A stretch of 64,000 bases of DNA from Prevotella sp. 10(H) (GTDB lineage: Bacteria; Bacteroidota; Bacteroidia; Bacteroidales; Dysgonomonadaceae), in contig NZ_JOMI01000007.1 of the NCBI RefSeq assembly GCF_000711235.1, positions 496,001 through 560,000 of the forward strand, read 5' to 3'. The notes below the pieces were generated by a model. The model ran no database searches and was not told the origin of the DNA. It saw only the letters and a list, made by a program, of their open reading frames with translations. Below, one piece after another: positions 17,470-26,950 of the stretch. Made by a program: the position numbers and the translations under genes. The first letter of the stretch is position 1. Every line of letters starts with the position of its first letter.

Positions 17470-18663
17470 ATGTCACAAATATCAGTACGCATAGCAAGCC
17501 TTGCGGAATCAGAAACACTGGCCATGTCTCAGAAGAGCAACGAGCTTAAGGCACAGGGCGTGAATGTTATCAATCTTAGTGTGGGCGAACCGGATTTCTT
17601 TACACCTGATCATATAAAGGCCGCTGCGAAGAAAGCAATCGATGATAATTTTTCATTCTATTCACCGGTTCCCGGCTATTTGTCATTAAGGCAGGCTATT
17701 TGCAAGAAGCTGGAAACAGAAAACGGACTGAAATATTCGCCGGATCAGATTGTTTGTTCTAACGGAGCAAAACAGGATGTATGTAATGCCGTACTGTCTA
17801 TAGTCAATCCCGGTGACGAGGTCATCATTCCTGCTCCATGCTGGGTTAGCTATGTGGAAATGGTGAAGCTTGCAGAAGGTAAATGTGTAATAGTTCGTGC
17901 GGGTATCGAGCAGAATTTCAAAATGACGCCTGCCCAACTAGAAGCTGCTATAACACCAAAAACAAAAGCAATTATCCTCTGCTCACCCTCAAATCCTACG
18001 GGAAGTATATATAGCAAAGCCGAACTGGAAAGTCTGGCGGCAGTACTGGCAAAATATCCGCAAATAATAATTATATCGGACGAAATATACGAGCATATCA
18101 ACTATCTGGGCAAACATGAAAGTATAGCCCAGTTTGAAAATATCAGGGAGCGTGTCGTGATTATCAATGGCGTATCCAAAGCTTATGCGATGACCGGTTG
18201 GCGTCTTGGTTGGATGGCTGCTCCGAAATGGATTGCTGCAGCCTGTACAAAGTTGCAGGGACAATATTCATCGGGCCCGTCGTCTATCTCTCAGAAAGCT
18301 GCGGAAGCTGCCTATCTTGGTGATCAACAGTGTGTGGAAGATATGCGCCTTGCATTTCAACGTCGTCGCGATCTTATTGTAAAGCTTGCATCGGAGATTG
18401 AAGGATTTAAGGTGAATAAGCCGGAAGGTGCATTCTATCTTTTCCCTCAGTGCAACTATTATTTCGGTAAATCATATAATGGACGAGAAATCAATACTTC
18501 GGCCGATCTGGCTATGTTCCTGCTCGAAGAAGGCCATGTAGCCTGTGTGGGCGGACTGGCTTTCGAAGCGCCTGATTGTATCCGCTTTTCATATGCTACT
18601 TCGGATGAGAATATTGTGGAGGCAATGAGAAGGGTGAAGGAGACGTTGAGTAAGTTGAAGTGA
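17470..18663 (+). CDS. PLP-dependent aspartate-type aminotransferase (class I)
   Basis: 397 residues, matching bacterial aspartate aminotransferases of subgroup Ib. Seen motifs: GEPDFFTPDHI near the N-terminus, the SNGAKQ phosphate-binding turn, SPSNPTG, and SKAYAMTGWRLGW with the PLP lysine at about 237; an FSYATS arginine motif near the C-terminus binds the substrate carboxylate. It transfers the amino group of aspartate (or a related amino acid) to 2-oxoglutarate. It follows ribBA by 34 bases and ends at a strong terminator. Exact amino-donor range is not visible. Confidence 0.92.
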   Translation: MSQISVRIASLAESETLAMSQKSNELKAQGVNVINLSVGEPDFFTPDHIKAAAKKAIDDNFSFYSPVPGYLSLRQAICKKLETENGLKYSPDQIVCSNGAKQDVCNAVLSIVNPGDEVIIPAPCWVSYVEMVKLAEGKCVIVRAGIEQNFKMTPAQLEAAITPKTKAIILCSPSNPTGSIYSKAELESLAAVLAKYPQIIIISDEIYEHINYLGKHESIAQFENIRERVVIINGVSKAYAMTGWRLGWMAAPKWIAAACTKLQGQYSSGPSSISQKAAEAAYLGDQQCVEDMRLAFQRRRDLIVKLASEIEGFKVNKPEGAFYLFPQCNYYFGKSYNGREINTSADLAMFLLEEGHVACVGGLAFEAPDCIRFSYATSDENIVEAMRRVKETLSKLK

Positions 18664-18684
18664 TTGGATATTGGAGATAAAAAT

Positions 18685-18714
18685 AAAGGCTGACAATTTT
18701 AATTGCCAGCCTTT
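18685..18714. terminator. bidirectional terminator
   Basis: AAAGGCTG pairs with CAGCCTTT and the inner CAATT pairs with AATTG, with one mismatch between the two stems. A-rich on one side and T-rich on the other, it serves the aminotransferase (plus) and the DUF5018 lipoprotein (minus). Confidence 0.85.
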
Positions 18715-18734
18715 TATATTTTGAGAGGATTATG

Positions 18735-20672
18735 TTATTCGGAAATAACTTCTATATCATCTACATAGAGAACACTTTCTGGAGCTCCACTGAATGTATC
18801 TCCTTGACTACTGGAAGAGCATATGATTGCCATCCGATATTTTTTGTTAGGGTCGTATGTTTTGCCACTAACAGGCTCAAACTTAATTTCGAACGGTGTA
18901 TATTGGGCTTTTGCCGTACCATCTTTAAGTTCAGCTCTTGCAACCAATTTGTCTGATGTATAGGCATTCAATCCAGTTAAGTACTCGTCATCATCTCCTG
19001 ATATTTCATATAAGATTGCATTAATAGAACATTTATCTGTAGTATTTTCTTCTATAACAGTAACACTATAATTTTTTGGATCAGGGCAGCGGTGAAATAC
19101 TGGTCCGGGAGTATATTTATAATAGCCTTTTATCGCCATAGGTTTCTTTGTGTAAGGTATTCCGAATTTGGTACTATTGAGAGTCTCGCTCATGTCTGTT
19201 ATAAATTTCCCTGTAAATAATGTTCCTGATACAACTTTGGGATACGTTTTACTTCCTCCTTTTGTACCTAAAGTTTCTATACGGGCTGCTCCTTGTCCGC
19301 TATGAGCCTGATCGGTTTTTGTGACAGAATATCTATTCACCTGTCCAAATAATTTCATGAAAATAATTGGCGGATTACAAGTGCTCCAATCGCCGTATAA
19401 TGGTTTATAATATCTATTTGCTTCTCCTCCTGTGTTTTCTGCTACCCATTCTTCAAAATCATTCTTTGCAATCTTATAAGAAACAGTATATTCAGTTTTG
19501 TTCTTTTCATCTTGTGCTGTGACAGTAAATTTTACAGGTCCTTTTGAGAAATCAATTTTACTATCTGATGCTGGATCAACAGTGGCATAATCAGATACCT
19601 TAATGTTTGGAGTTAATTCTTTTAAATCACTTATAGAAGCATATGGCGATACAATAAACTGTATATTAGTTCCTTCAATTATAGATTTTCCTACAATAAA
19701 CATGCTACTAAAAGTTATTTCAGTTATTAATGCTTCTGTATTTTTTAGTTTATTGACTTTTACGCTATACTCAGTTTTTGTCTCTCCATCTTCAGCAGTA
19801 ACAATAAATTTTACAGGTTCATCGCCAGAGAAGTCTACTTTACTACCTGAAGCAGGATTAACTGTTGCCTTAGACGAAATTTCTATCGTTGGGACAAGTT
19901 CTTTAAGGTCATTTTCATTAGCAGTATACTTTACTGAAAACTCAATATTTGTATCTTCTATTACAGGTTGATCGACCACAATTTCACTATCAAAAGTCAT
20001 TTTGGTTATCAATGATTCGTTACTTTTCTGTCTTACTAGCGTTACAGTATATTCTGTTTCTTCTCCATTTTCTGCTTTAACAACAAATTTCACAGGTTCA
20101 CTTCCAGAGAAATCAACCTTACTTCCTGATGCCGGATTTACAGTAGCTTTAGGTGAAATTGTAATTGTAGGCACTAACTCTTTTAGGTCTTCATTCGTAG
20201 CATTATGTGCCACAGTAAAGCTAATATTTGTTTCATCAATTACAGGTTGTTCTACTATAATTGGATTATCATTAAATGTCATTTCTATAATAAGAGCTTC
20301 TGGACTTGCTGTTTTAACAGCCGTTGCTGTATAAACATTTTTTGTCCCATCCTCAGCAGTCACCGTAAATTTCACAGGGTCACCCGAGAAGTCTACCTTA
20401 CTGTCCGAAGCCGGGCTTACAGTTGCCTTATTAGAAATGGTAATAGTAGGAACCAGTTCTTTCAGGTCTTCGGCAGTAGCGTTGTATGCTACATAAAATT
20501 TGATGTCGTTGCCTTCTATCTTGGGCTGAACAGTAACAATCGGATCATCGAATTTCATTTCGGTAAGGTTCGCTTCGTTGCTTTGCGGATCATCGTCGTC
20601 ACTACATGCTACAAAAGAGATCGTCATTAAAGAAATCCCTAGTACACAGAATAGTTTAAATAAATTTTTCAT
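18735..20672 (-). CDS. lipoprotein with four DUF5018-like repeats and a PCMD domain
   Basis: 645 residues. Lipobox FVAC puts the lipid on Cys23, followed by acidic SDDDD, the surface-export type signal of Bacteroidota. Four tandem repeats of 85-90 residues lie at about 36-120, 126-214, 219-309 and 313-402; each has LKELxPxIxIS, ATVxPASxSKxDFS, PVKFxVxAxxxxxxxYT. They match the DUF5018-type Ig-like fold. The rest (about 405-645, beginning FEEWV and ending LYVDDIEV) fits the PCMD (putative carbohydrate metabolism) domain. A role as surface glycan- or surface-layer-binding protein is likely but unproven. It is monocistronic between a terminator and a divergent promoter region. Confidence 0.82.
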   Translation of the reverse strand: MKNLFKLFCVLGISLMTISFVACSDDDDPQSNEANLTEMKFDDPIVTVQPKIEGNDIKFYVAYNATAEDLKELVPTITISNKATVSPASDSKVDFSGDPVKFTVTAEDGTKNVYTATAVKTASPEALIIEMTFNDNPIIVEQPVIDETNISFTVAHNATNEDLKELVPTITISPKATVNPASGSKVDFSGSEPVKFVVKAENGEETEYTVTLVRQKSNESLITKMTFDSEIVVDQPVIEDTNIEFSVKYTANENDLKELVPTIEISSKATVNPASGSKVDFSGDEPVKFIVTAEDGETKTEYSVKVNKLKNTEALITEITFSSMFIVGKSIIEGTNIQFIVSPYASISDLKELTPNIKVSDYATVDPASDSKIDFSKGPVKFTVTAQDEKNKTEYTVSYKIAKNDFEEWVAENTGGEANRYYKPLYGDWSTCNPPIIFMKLFGQVNRYSVTKTDQAHSGQGAARIETLGTKGGSKTYPKVVSGTLFTGKFITDMSETLNSTKFGIPYTKKPMAIKGYYKYTPGPVFHRCPDPKNYSVTVIEENTTDKCSINAILYEISGDDDEYLTGLNAYTSDKLVARAELKDGTAKAQYTPFEIKFEPVSGKTYDPNKKYRMAIICSSSSQGDTFSGAPESVLYVDDIEVISE

Positions 20673-21088
20673 TTCTTTTAGTTAATTTTATCGGATTGAT
20701 GTGTTAATAATGCAATGTTTATTTTGATTTTTTTTAAATTTAGCCACAAAAATAGGCACCCAATGCCGTAAAGCCTAAGAAATGTTTATTAAAATGTCAA
20801 TGAGAAGTCTCTTTTAATAATATTTTAACATTCATTCACAAATCGGTTGGAAGAAAAATCTTATTATCAATTAATCAAATTGCCTTTTTATATAGCTATG
20901 TCTTTTGTTAATAGTATCTTTACAGCTTTTATATACAATAATACACACAAATAAAATGTTAAAAAGTAGAAATGTTGTAACCTTTTTAATTTTTTTGCGA
21001 CATATATTTAAAAGTTTAGCAATAGGCTGATTTTGCACACAACAAACAATTTGAATGTTCATATTTTACATATCTAACTGTAAGCAAA
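20673..21088. other. divergent intergenic region
   Basis: 416 AT-rich bases between the DUF5018 lipoprotein (leftward) and the ABC exporter (rightward). Apart from one leftward -7 box I see no gene or RNA; a 63-codon minus-strand frame here looks like chance. A rightward promoter is expected near 21000-21060 but I cannot place it with confidence. Confidence 0.55.
20747..20754 (-). promoter_or_regulatory. -7 box of the DUF5018 lipoprotein gene
   Basis: The minus strand reads TATTTTTG, 75 bases ahead of the ATG. The -33 element is weak. Confidence 0.4.
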
Positions 21089-21784
21089 GTGATAAGAATT
21101 AACAATTTGAACAAAACCTATTACAATGGCGCTCCACTGCACGTTTTGAAAGGTATAAATTTAGAGATAGAAAAAGGTGAGCTGGTTTCGATAATGGGTG
21201 CCTCCGGTTCGGGCAAATCTACATTACTGAATATTCTGGGCATATTGGATAATTACGACACCGGGGAATATTACCTCGATAATGTACTTATCAATAAACC
21301 GAGCGAAACACGCGCAGCCGAACTGAGGAATAAAAAAATCGGTTTTGTTTTCCAGTCTTTTAACCTGATAGCATTTAAGAATGCATTGGAAAATGTCGCC
21401 TTACCGCTTTACTATCAGGGTATGAACCGAAAGAAGAGGAACAAGCTGGCGATGGAATACCTCGATAAAATGGGACTGGCCAGCCATGCCGATCACTTGC
21501 CTAACGAGCTGTCAGGAGGACAAAAGCAACGTGTAGCCATTGCCCGTGCTTTGATCGCACAGCCACAGGTGATACTGGCCGATGAGCCTACAGGGGCGCT
21601 GGACAGTAAGACTTCAAGGGAAGTTATGGAGCTCCTCCGTGAAATAAACGGTACGGATGGTATAACCATGCTTATAGTTACGCATGAACAGGCAGTAGCA
21701 AATGCTACCGACCGTGTTATCCATATTAAGGACGGAATTATCGGTTCGATAGAGATAAATGAGAATCCTGTAATAGAAATGTAA
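21089..21784 (+). CDS. MacB/LolD-type ABC transporter ATP-binding protein
   Basis: 231 residues. Walker A GASGSGKST at 37-45, Q-loop VFQSFNLI, signature LSGGQKQR, Walker B VILADEPTGALD and the switch His in VTHEQ are all present. The start codon is GTG at 21089, just before the MIRINNLNKTYYNG beta-strand that opens this family. It powers mechanotransmission ABC permeases of the MacB class. It is the first gene of a five-gene run (ATPase, permease, permease, adaptor, TolC) with gaps of 13-69 bases. Confidence 0.95.
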   Translation: MIRINNLNKTYYNGAPLHVLKGINLEIEKGELVSIMGASGSGKSTLLNILGILDNYDTGEYYLDNVLINKPSETRAAELRNKKIGFVFQSFNLIAFKNALENVALPLYYQGMNRKKRNKLAMEYLDKMGLASHADHLPNELSGGQKQRVAIARALIAQPQVILADEPTGALDSKTSREVMELLREINGTDGITMLIVTHEQAVANATDRVIHIKDGIIGSIEINENPVIEM

Positions 21785-21797
21785 TAAAAATCAGTCT

Positions 21798-23051
21798 ATG
21801 TTCGATTTTGATTCACTACGCGAAATCCTTTCAACTATCAGTAAGAATAAACTGCGGACTTTCCTTACAGGGCTTGCTGTAGCTTGGGGGATATTTATGC
21901 TGATTATTCTCCTTGGAGCCGGAAACGGGTTGCGCAACGGGGTTACATCCAACTTTTCGAACCGGGCGAAAAACTTGGTTACACTCTGGCCCGGATGGAC
22001 TTCTATGCCGTATAACGGGCTTCCTTCGAACAGAAATATAAAATTTGATCACAAAGATTATGATCTGATAAGGAATAAGACTCCCGAAGTGGAATATGTA
22101 TCTGTACGTATATTTCAAAATACCACATTGGCGAACGGAAATGAATACGGAGCATGGCAACTGATTGGAGTTACAGAAGAGGCTGCTTATATCAGAAATA
22201 TAGAAGTTAAGAGCGGAGAGGGTCGTTTCCTTAATTATATGGATATAGAGAACCGCCGCAAAGTAATCGTTATAAGTCCGGATATAAAGAAGGTGCTTTT
22301 CAAAGACGAAGACCCTATAGGAAAATATGTCATTGCCGATAACAATACTGCTTATCAGGTAGTCGGCATCTACGACGATTCCAATACATTCAGCAACAAT
22401 CCTCCTGCTTATATTCCGTTCACTACAGCCCAAATGTTATATAACAAAGGATGGGGATTCGGTGCCATTGACTTCACAGTAAAAGGTCTGAACACAACCG
22501 AAAAAAATGAAAAATTTATAGAACGGCTTCGGGAAAGAATGAGTAAACTGCATAACTTCGACCCTACCGACCGATCGGCATTATATATAAGAAATACGGC
22601 ACAGGAAATGATGGAAGCTGAAAGTATCTTTTCGGTTATCACATTATTTATTATCGTAATAGGTGTCTCTTCACTGCTTGCAGGTATTGTAGGAGTGGGT
22701 AATATCATGTTGATTACGGTAAAAGAGCGTACGCGCGAAATAGGTATACGTAAGGCGATAGGGGCTACACCTATATCGGTGTTAAAACTCATCATTTTCG
22801 AATCTATACTGATAACATCTGTTGCCGGATATCTGGGTATGGTCGTCGGCATAGCGGTCACGGAGGCGGTAAGTTCGGCAATGGCAAGCGGCGGGTCGGA
22901 CGGGCCTACTGTATTCAAAGACCCTACTGTAGACCTTACAACTGTTGTAATCGCAACCGTGGCTCTGGTTATAGCAGGTACTGTAGCCGGATTGATTCCA
23001 GCGCTAAAAGCGACCAAAGTGAGCCCGATAGAAGCAATGAGAGCCGAATAA
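21798..23051 (+). CDS. MacB-like ABC transporter permease (first copy)
   Basis: 417 residues with the MacB layout: one N-terminal membrane helix (about 20-42, LRTFLTGLAVAWGIFMLIILLGAG), a large periplasmic MacB_PCD domain (about 45-270), and the FtsX-type three-helix block (about 285-405, with TVKERTREIGIRKAIGATPISVLKLI). MacB permeases lack the fused ATPase here; it is encoded upstream. Together with the next gene it can form a heterodimeric permease. Likely function: driving efflux of a hydrophobic or peptide substrate through the TolC duct. Substrate is unknown. Confidence 0.92.
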   Translation: MFDFDSLREILSTISKNKLRTFLTGLAVAWGIFMLIILLGAGNGLRNGVTSNFSNRAKNLVTLWPGWTSMPYNGLPSNRNIKFDHKDYDLIRNKTPEVEYVSVRIFQNTTLANGNEYGAWQLIGVTEEAAYIRNIEVKSGEGRFLNYMDIENRRKVIVISPDIKKVLFKDEDPIGKYVIADNNTAYQVVGIYDDSNTFSNNPPAYIPFTTAQMLYNKGWGFGAIDFTVKGLNTTEKNEKFIERLRERMSKLHNFDPTDRSALYIRNTAQEMMEAESIFSVITLFIIVIGVSSLLAGIVGVGNIMLITVKERTREIGIRKAIGATPISVLKLIIFESILITSVAGYLGMVVGIAVTEAVSSAMASGGSDGPTVFKDPTVDLTTVVIATVALVIAGTVAGLIPALKATKVSPIEAMRAE

Positions 23052-23065
23052 TATAAAGAATAGAA

Positions 23066-24322
23066 ATGTTTGATTTAGACAATTGGCAAGAAATATGGGT
23101 GACAATAACCCGCAATAAGTTCCGGAGCGTACTTACGGGAATGGGGGTGTCATGGGGGCTTTTCATGCTTATCCTGCTTATAGGTATGGGAAATGCCTTT
23201 GAAGGGGGCATATTGAAGAATGTAGACGGATTTGCATCTAATGCATGCTTCTTTGGTACAGACCGTACGAGCGAAGCCTATAAAGGATTCCGTAAAGGAC
23301 GTTATTGGCAAATGAATAACCGCGATCTGGTACTGATAAGACAAAAAGCAAGGTCGGTAGATTTAATATCTCCTGTTTTATTTGGCGGTAGCGGGGATAA
23401 AAACGTTGTCAACGGGCAGAAGTCCGGTTCATATGGTACACGTGGTGTATATCCTGCCCATTTCGGAGTAGAGCAACAGCATATACTTTCGGGGCGTGTA
23501 TTCAACCAAATGGATGTTGATGGACACCGTAAGGTTTGTGTAATAGGTAAAGAGGTATACGAAACGCTTTTCCAGCCGGGAGAAACTGCAGAAGGTAAAT
23601 ATATACGCGTCAATGGAATCTACTTTCAGGTGATTGGCGTTATCAGGCCGAAGTCGCAGCTTAGCATCGGAGGAGATGTGGAATCAACCGTGTTTTTACC
23701 ATTTACAACAATGCAACGTGCATTTAATCAGGGGGATATAATACACTTTCTTGCATGTACCACCAAATCCGGCTACACGGGTGAAATGGTAGAAGAAGAA
23801 GTGACAAATATACTTAAGGCATCTCACGATATAGCGCCTACAGATGAAAAGGCAGTGCGGAGCTTCAATATAGAAAAGGAATTCCAGATATTTAATAATC
23901 TTTTTATCGGGATTAACTTCCTTATCTGGTTTGTTGGGGGAGGAGCGCTACTGTCGGGAATAATCGGTATCAGTAATATTATGCTGGTAACCGTCAGGGA
24001 ACGTACGCGCGAAATCGGAGTGCGGAGGGCACTCGGGGCAAAGCCGCTTGTAATAGTAAAACAAATATTGAGCGAAAGTTTTGTTCTGACAGCCTTAGCC
24101 GGTTTTTTAGGTTTCTTTACGGGTATTGTTCTTGTAGAAATATTGAATGTCGCTATGAGTCAGAATATGGGTGATGATGTATTCCTTATACCGCCATATG
24201 TATCTTTCGGCACAGCTATAAAAGCCATGGTAGTACTGATTATATCCGGAGTACTTGCGGGACTTATGCCGGCAATGCGTGCTCTGAGTATCAAAGCTAT
24301 AGATGCGATCAGGGATGAATGA
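23066..24322 (+). CDS. MacB-like ABC transporter permease (second copy)
   Basis: 418 residues, same architecture as its upstream neighbour: N-terminal membrane helix (about 20-45), periplasmic domain, then three C-terminal helices with TVRERTREIGVRRALGAKPLVIVKQI. It starts 15 bases after the first permease. The two are similar in the membrane parts but clearly different in the periplasmic domain, so they look like an old duplication serving a heterodimer rather than recent copies. Confidence 0.92.
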   Translation: MFDLDNWQEIWVTITRNKFRSVLTGMGVSWGLFMLILLIGMGNAFEGGILKNVDGFASNACFFGTDRTSEAYKGFRKGRYWQMNNRDLVLIRQKARSVDLISPVLFGGSGDKNVVNGQKSGSYGTRGVYPAHFGVEQQHILSGRVFNQMDVDGHRKVCVIGKEVYETLFQPGETAEGKYIRVNGIYFQVIGVIRPKSQLSIGGDVESTVFLPFTTMQRAFNQGDIIHFLACTTKSGYTGEMVEEEVTNILKASHDIAPTDEKAVRSFNIEKEFQIFNNLFIGINFLIWFVGGGALLSGIIGISNIMLVTVRERTREIGVRRALGAKPLVIVKQILSESFVLTALAGFLGFFTGIVLVEILNVAMSQNMGDDVFLIPPYVSFGTAIKAMVVLIISGVLAGLMPAMRALSIKAIDAIRDE

Positions 24323-24391
24323 ACCTGAACAGAAAATATGAAATTATTATTAATCAAAATACAGAGTAGAAAAATTGAAAACTAATATATT

Positions 24392-25504
24392 ATGAAAAAG
24401 GTTCTGAAAATAGTTTTGTTGATCTTTATAGGCGTCCTTTTTATCGGCACGATGGTATTCCTTTTTATAAAGAATCAACCGAAAGAAGTAATATACGAAA
24501 TTGTTACTGTCGATGAAGGCAATGTGGAAAAAACATCTGTTGCAACAGGAAAGGTTTCTCCGCGTGACGAAATCCTGATCAAACCGCAGGTACCGGGTAT
24601 TATTAACGAAGTACTAAAAGAAGCCGGCGATTTTGTGAAGCAGGGAGATATTATTGCTACCGTAAAAGTTGTTCCGGATATAGCACAATTGAATTCTGCC
24701 GAGTCGAGTGTGAATGTTGCAAAAATAAACCTTAAGCAAATCGAGCTGGAGTATCTGCGACAGAAAGACCTATATGCTAAAAATGTAATAGCCAAAGAAG
24801 AAATGGATAAGTCTGAAGCCGAATACCAAAAGGCTCTAGAAGATCTGGATAACTCGAAGGATAATCTGGATATTATAAAAACCGGTATATCTAAAAAGAC
24901 TGCGCAATATAGTAATACACAGATACGTTCTACCATTACCGGAATGATACTCGATGTTCCTATCAAAGCAGGTAACTCTGTTATACAGGCGAATTCCTTC
25001 AACGATGGTACAACTATAGCTACCGTAGCTAATATGAACGATATGATATTTATCGGTAAGATCGACGAAACGGAAGTAGGCCGCGTTCATACAGGTATGC
25101 CAATCAAGTTATCGATAGGAGCTATAGACGGCCAGAAGTTCGACGCAGACCTCGAATATATAGCGCCTAAAGGAGTGGAAGAAAACGGGGCCATTCTTTT
25201 CGAGATAAAAGCAGCCGCGCGTATTCCTGATACGGTGCTTGTAAGGGCAGGATATAGTGCAAATGCAGAGATTGTGCTAAATAAAGTGGAGAAAATTTTG
25301 ACAATACCGGAAAGTACTATTACTTTTAGCAACGATTCCTCATATGTATACCTGTTGACGGACACAACCGATCATAAACAGGTATTTGACAGAAGACATA
25401 TAAAAATTGGCCTTTCTGATGGCATAAAAGTGGAAGTTAAAGAAGGCCTTAACAAAGGAGATAAAGTACGAGGCAATGAAGTTGTGGCAAATGCAAAGAA
25501 ATAG
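24392..25504 (+). CDS. MacA/HlyD-type periplasmic adaptor
   Basis: 370 residues. A single membrane anchor at about 6-27, a lipoyl-like half motif (VSPRDEILIKPQVPGIINEV), a helical hairpin (about 95-165, heptad-like), the second lipoyl half with STITGMILDVPIKAGNSV, then beta-barrel and membrane-proximal domains. The adaptor bridges the ABC permeases and the TolC protein encoded downstream. Length fits the family. Confidence 0.92.
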   Translation: MKKVLKIVLLIFIGVLFIGTMVFLFIKNQPKEVIYEIVTVDEGNVEKTSVATGKVSPRDEILIKPQVPGIINEVLKEAGDFVKQGDIIATVKVVPDIAQLNSAESSVNVAKINLKQIELEYLRQKDLYAKNVIAKEEMDKSEAEYQKALEDLDNSKDNLDIIKTGISKKTAQYSNTQIRSTITGMILDVPIKAGNSVIQANSFNDGTTIATVANMNDMIFIGKIDETEVGRVHTGMPIKLSIGAIDGQKFDADLEYIAPKGVEENGAILFEIKAAARIPDTVLVRAGYSANAEIVLNKVEKILTIPESTITFSNDSSYVYLLTDTTDHKQVFDRRHIKIGLSDGIKVEVKEGLNKGDKVRGNEVVANAKK

Positions 25505-25525
25505 CCTAAACACTAAACAAAACAT

Positions 25526-26857
25526 ATGAAAAAGTATTTAATTACATGTAGTTTAATTCTTGTGTCCTTAACTACACAGGCACAAGGACGATGGTCATTA
25601 AGACAATGTGTCGACTATGCCGTCCGGAATAATTTAGATTTAAAACAGCAATCGTTAGAGGTCAGGAACTCAGAAATAAATTTAAGTACGAGTAAAAACA
25701 GCCGTTTACCTGATTTGAATGCAAGTCTGGGACAGAGCTTCAATTTTGGACGTTCCACTCTCGGTTCTAATATATCGGAATCGGTAAACTCGGCCCGTTC
25801 ATCTTTTGATGTAACTACCTCGGTGCCTTTATTTACCGGATTTAGTATTCCTAATCAGATTAAAGCTAATCAGTTGAATTTATATGCTGCTGTGGAAGGA
25901 TTGAAAAAGGCGAAAGAAAACCTTGAATTAGAGGTGGTATCGCTTTATCTGGATGTCCTGTTTAAAAAGGAGATATTAAAAGCTAATCAGGATCAGGCTG
26001 CGTTAAGTGTTTTACAGGTAGAGCGTACAAGCATGCTTGTGGAATCGGGCAAAGTGCCGGGTTCGCAGTTATATGATATGAAAGCTCAGCTGGCAGAAGA
26101 TGAACTGAACGTAACGGTGGCTGAAAATAATCTGGATTTATCTTTACTCAATCTTTCGCAGGCTCTTAATTTACCCTCAAATGAATCATTCGATATAGAA
26201 GAGCCGAATGTAGGAGATGATATGGTAGTTAATAATCTGGGAAGTGTACTCCCTCCGGCCGATGTATACCGTATGGCTTTGGGTATCAAGCCGCATATAC
26301 GCGAAGCTGAATATAAACTGTTGAGCAGCAAAAGAAGTCTGAAAGTTGCTCAGGCGGACTATTGGCCTACTCTTAGTTTCAACGCAGGATACGGAACTTC
26401 ATACCAAAGCGTTTCCGGTCAATCGAATCCAAGCTTTAGCAGCCAGATACGGGATTTTGGTTCGGAATATTTGAATTTTAGTTTAAGAATTCCTATCTTT
26501 AACCGTTTTGCGACAAGAAATAAAGTGCGCGCTGCCCGTCTGGAGATTGAAAATATGGATTTGGCGTTGGAAAATGTGAAACTTGCACTTTATAAAGAAA
26601 TTCAACAGGCTTACCAGAGTGCTGTGGCTGCACAGGCAAAATTTAATTCGACAACGAAAGCCTATGAGGCATCTGACGAATCTTTCAAGTATGCCCGCGA
26701 GCGTTACGATATAGGTAAATCTACCGTTTTTGAATACAACGAAGCACAGACAAAGTTGCTTAAGAGTAAATCGGAACGTATACAGGCAAAATATGAATTT
26801 ATTTTTAAAGCTAAAATTCTCGATTTCTACCAAGGTAAGCAAATCGATATAGAATAA
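25526..26857 (+). CDS. TolC-family outer-membrane efflux protein
   Basis: 443 residues with a signal peptide (about 1-19, ending TTQAQ). Two OEP repeats (about 25-210 and 240-435) with the usual long amphipathic helices: WSLRQCVDYAVRNNLDLKQQ at the start and YAREREDIGKS-like wording (YARERYDIGKSTVFEYNEAQ) near the end. TolC proteins form trimeric ducts across the outer membrane and periplasm. It closes the operon 22 bases after the adaptor and is followed by a strong terminator. Confidence 0.93.
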   Translation: MKKYLITCSLILVSLTTQAQGRWSLRQCVDYAVRNNLDLKQQSLEVRNSEINLSTSKNSRLPDLNASLGQSFNFGRSTLGSNISESVNSARSSFDVTTSVPLFTGFSIPNQIKANQLNLYAAVEGLKKAKENLELEVVSLYLDVLFKKEILKANQDQAALSVLQVERTSMLVESGKVPGSQLYDMKAQLAEDELNVTVAENNLDLSLLNLSQALNLPSNESFDIEEPNVGDDMVVNNLGSVLPPADVYRMALGIKPHIREAEYKLLSSKRSLKVAQADYWPTLSFNAGYGTSYQSVSGQSNPSFSSQIRDFGSEYLNFSLRIPIFNRFATRNKVRAARLEIENMDLALENVKLALYKEIQQAYQSAVAAQAKFNSTTKAYEASDESFKYARERYDIGKSTVFEYNEAQTKLLKSKSERIQAKYEFIFKAKILDFYQGKQIDIE

Positions 26858-26897
26858 TAAGATATAGTAGTTTAGTGAAGCGCCTTCTATAATGATT

Positions 26898-26933
26898 AAA
26901 GCCCTGTGATTATATTTATCACAGGGCTTTTTT
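26898..26933. terminator. bidirectional terminator after the MacAB-TolC operon
   Basis: A 13-bp perfect stem (AAAGCCCTGTGAT / ATCACAGGGCTTT) with a short loop, followed by T on the plus strand and preceded by A, between two convergent operons. Confidence 0.9.
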
Positions 26934-26950
26934 ACTTCTTTGCGAATAGT

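Noticed and set aside
18735-20672. Repeats in the DUF5018 gene as a CRISPR or minisatellite
   Set aside because: Each unit is in frame and encodes a full domain; repeat length near 265 bases rules out CRISPR.
20871-21062. 63-codon minus-strand frame before the ABC exporter
   Set aside because: AT-rich promoter region, no conserved pattern and no good start.
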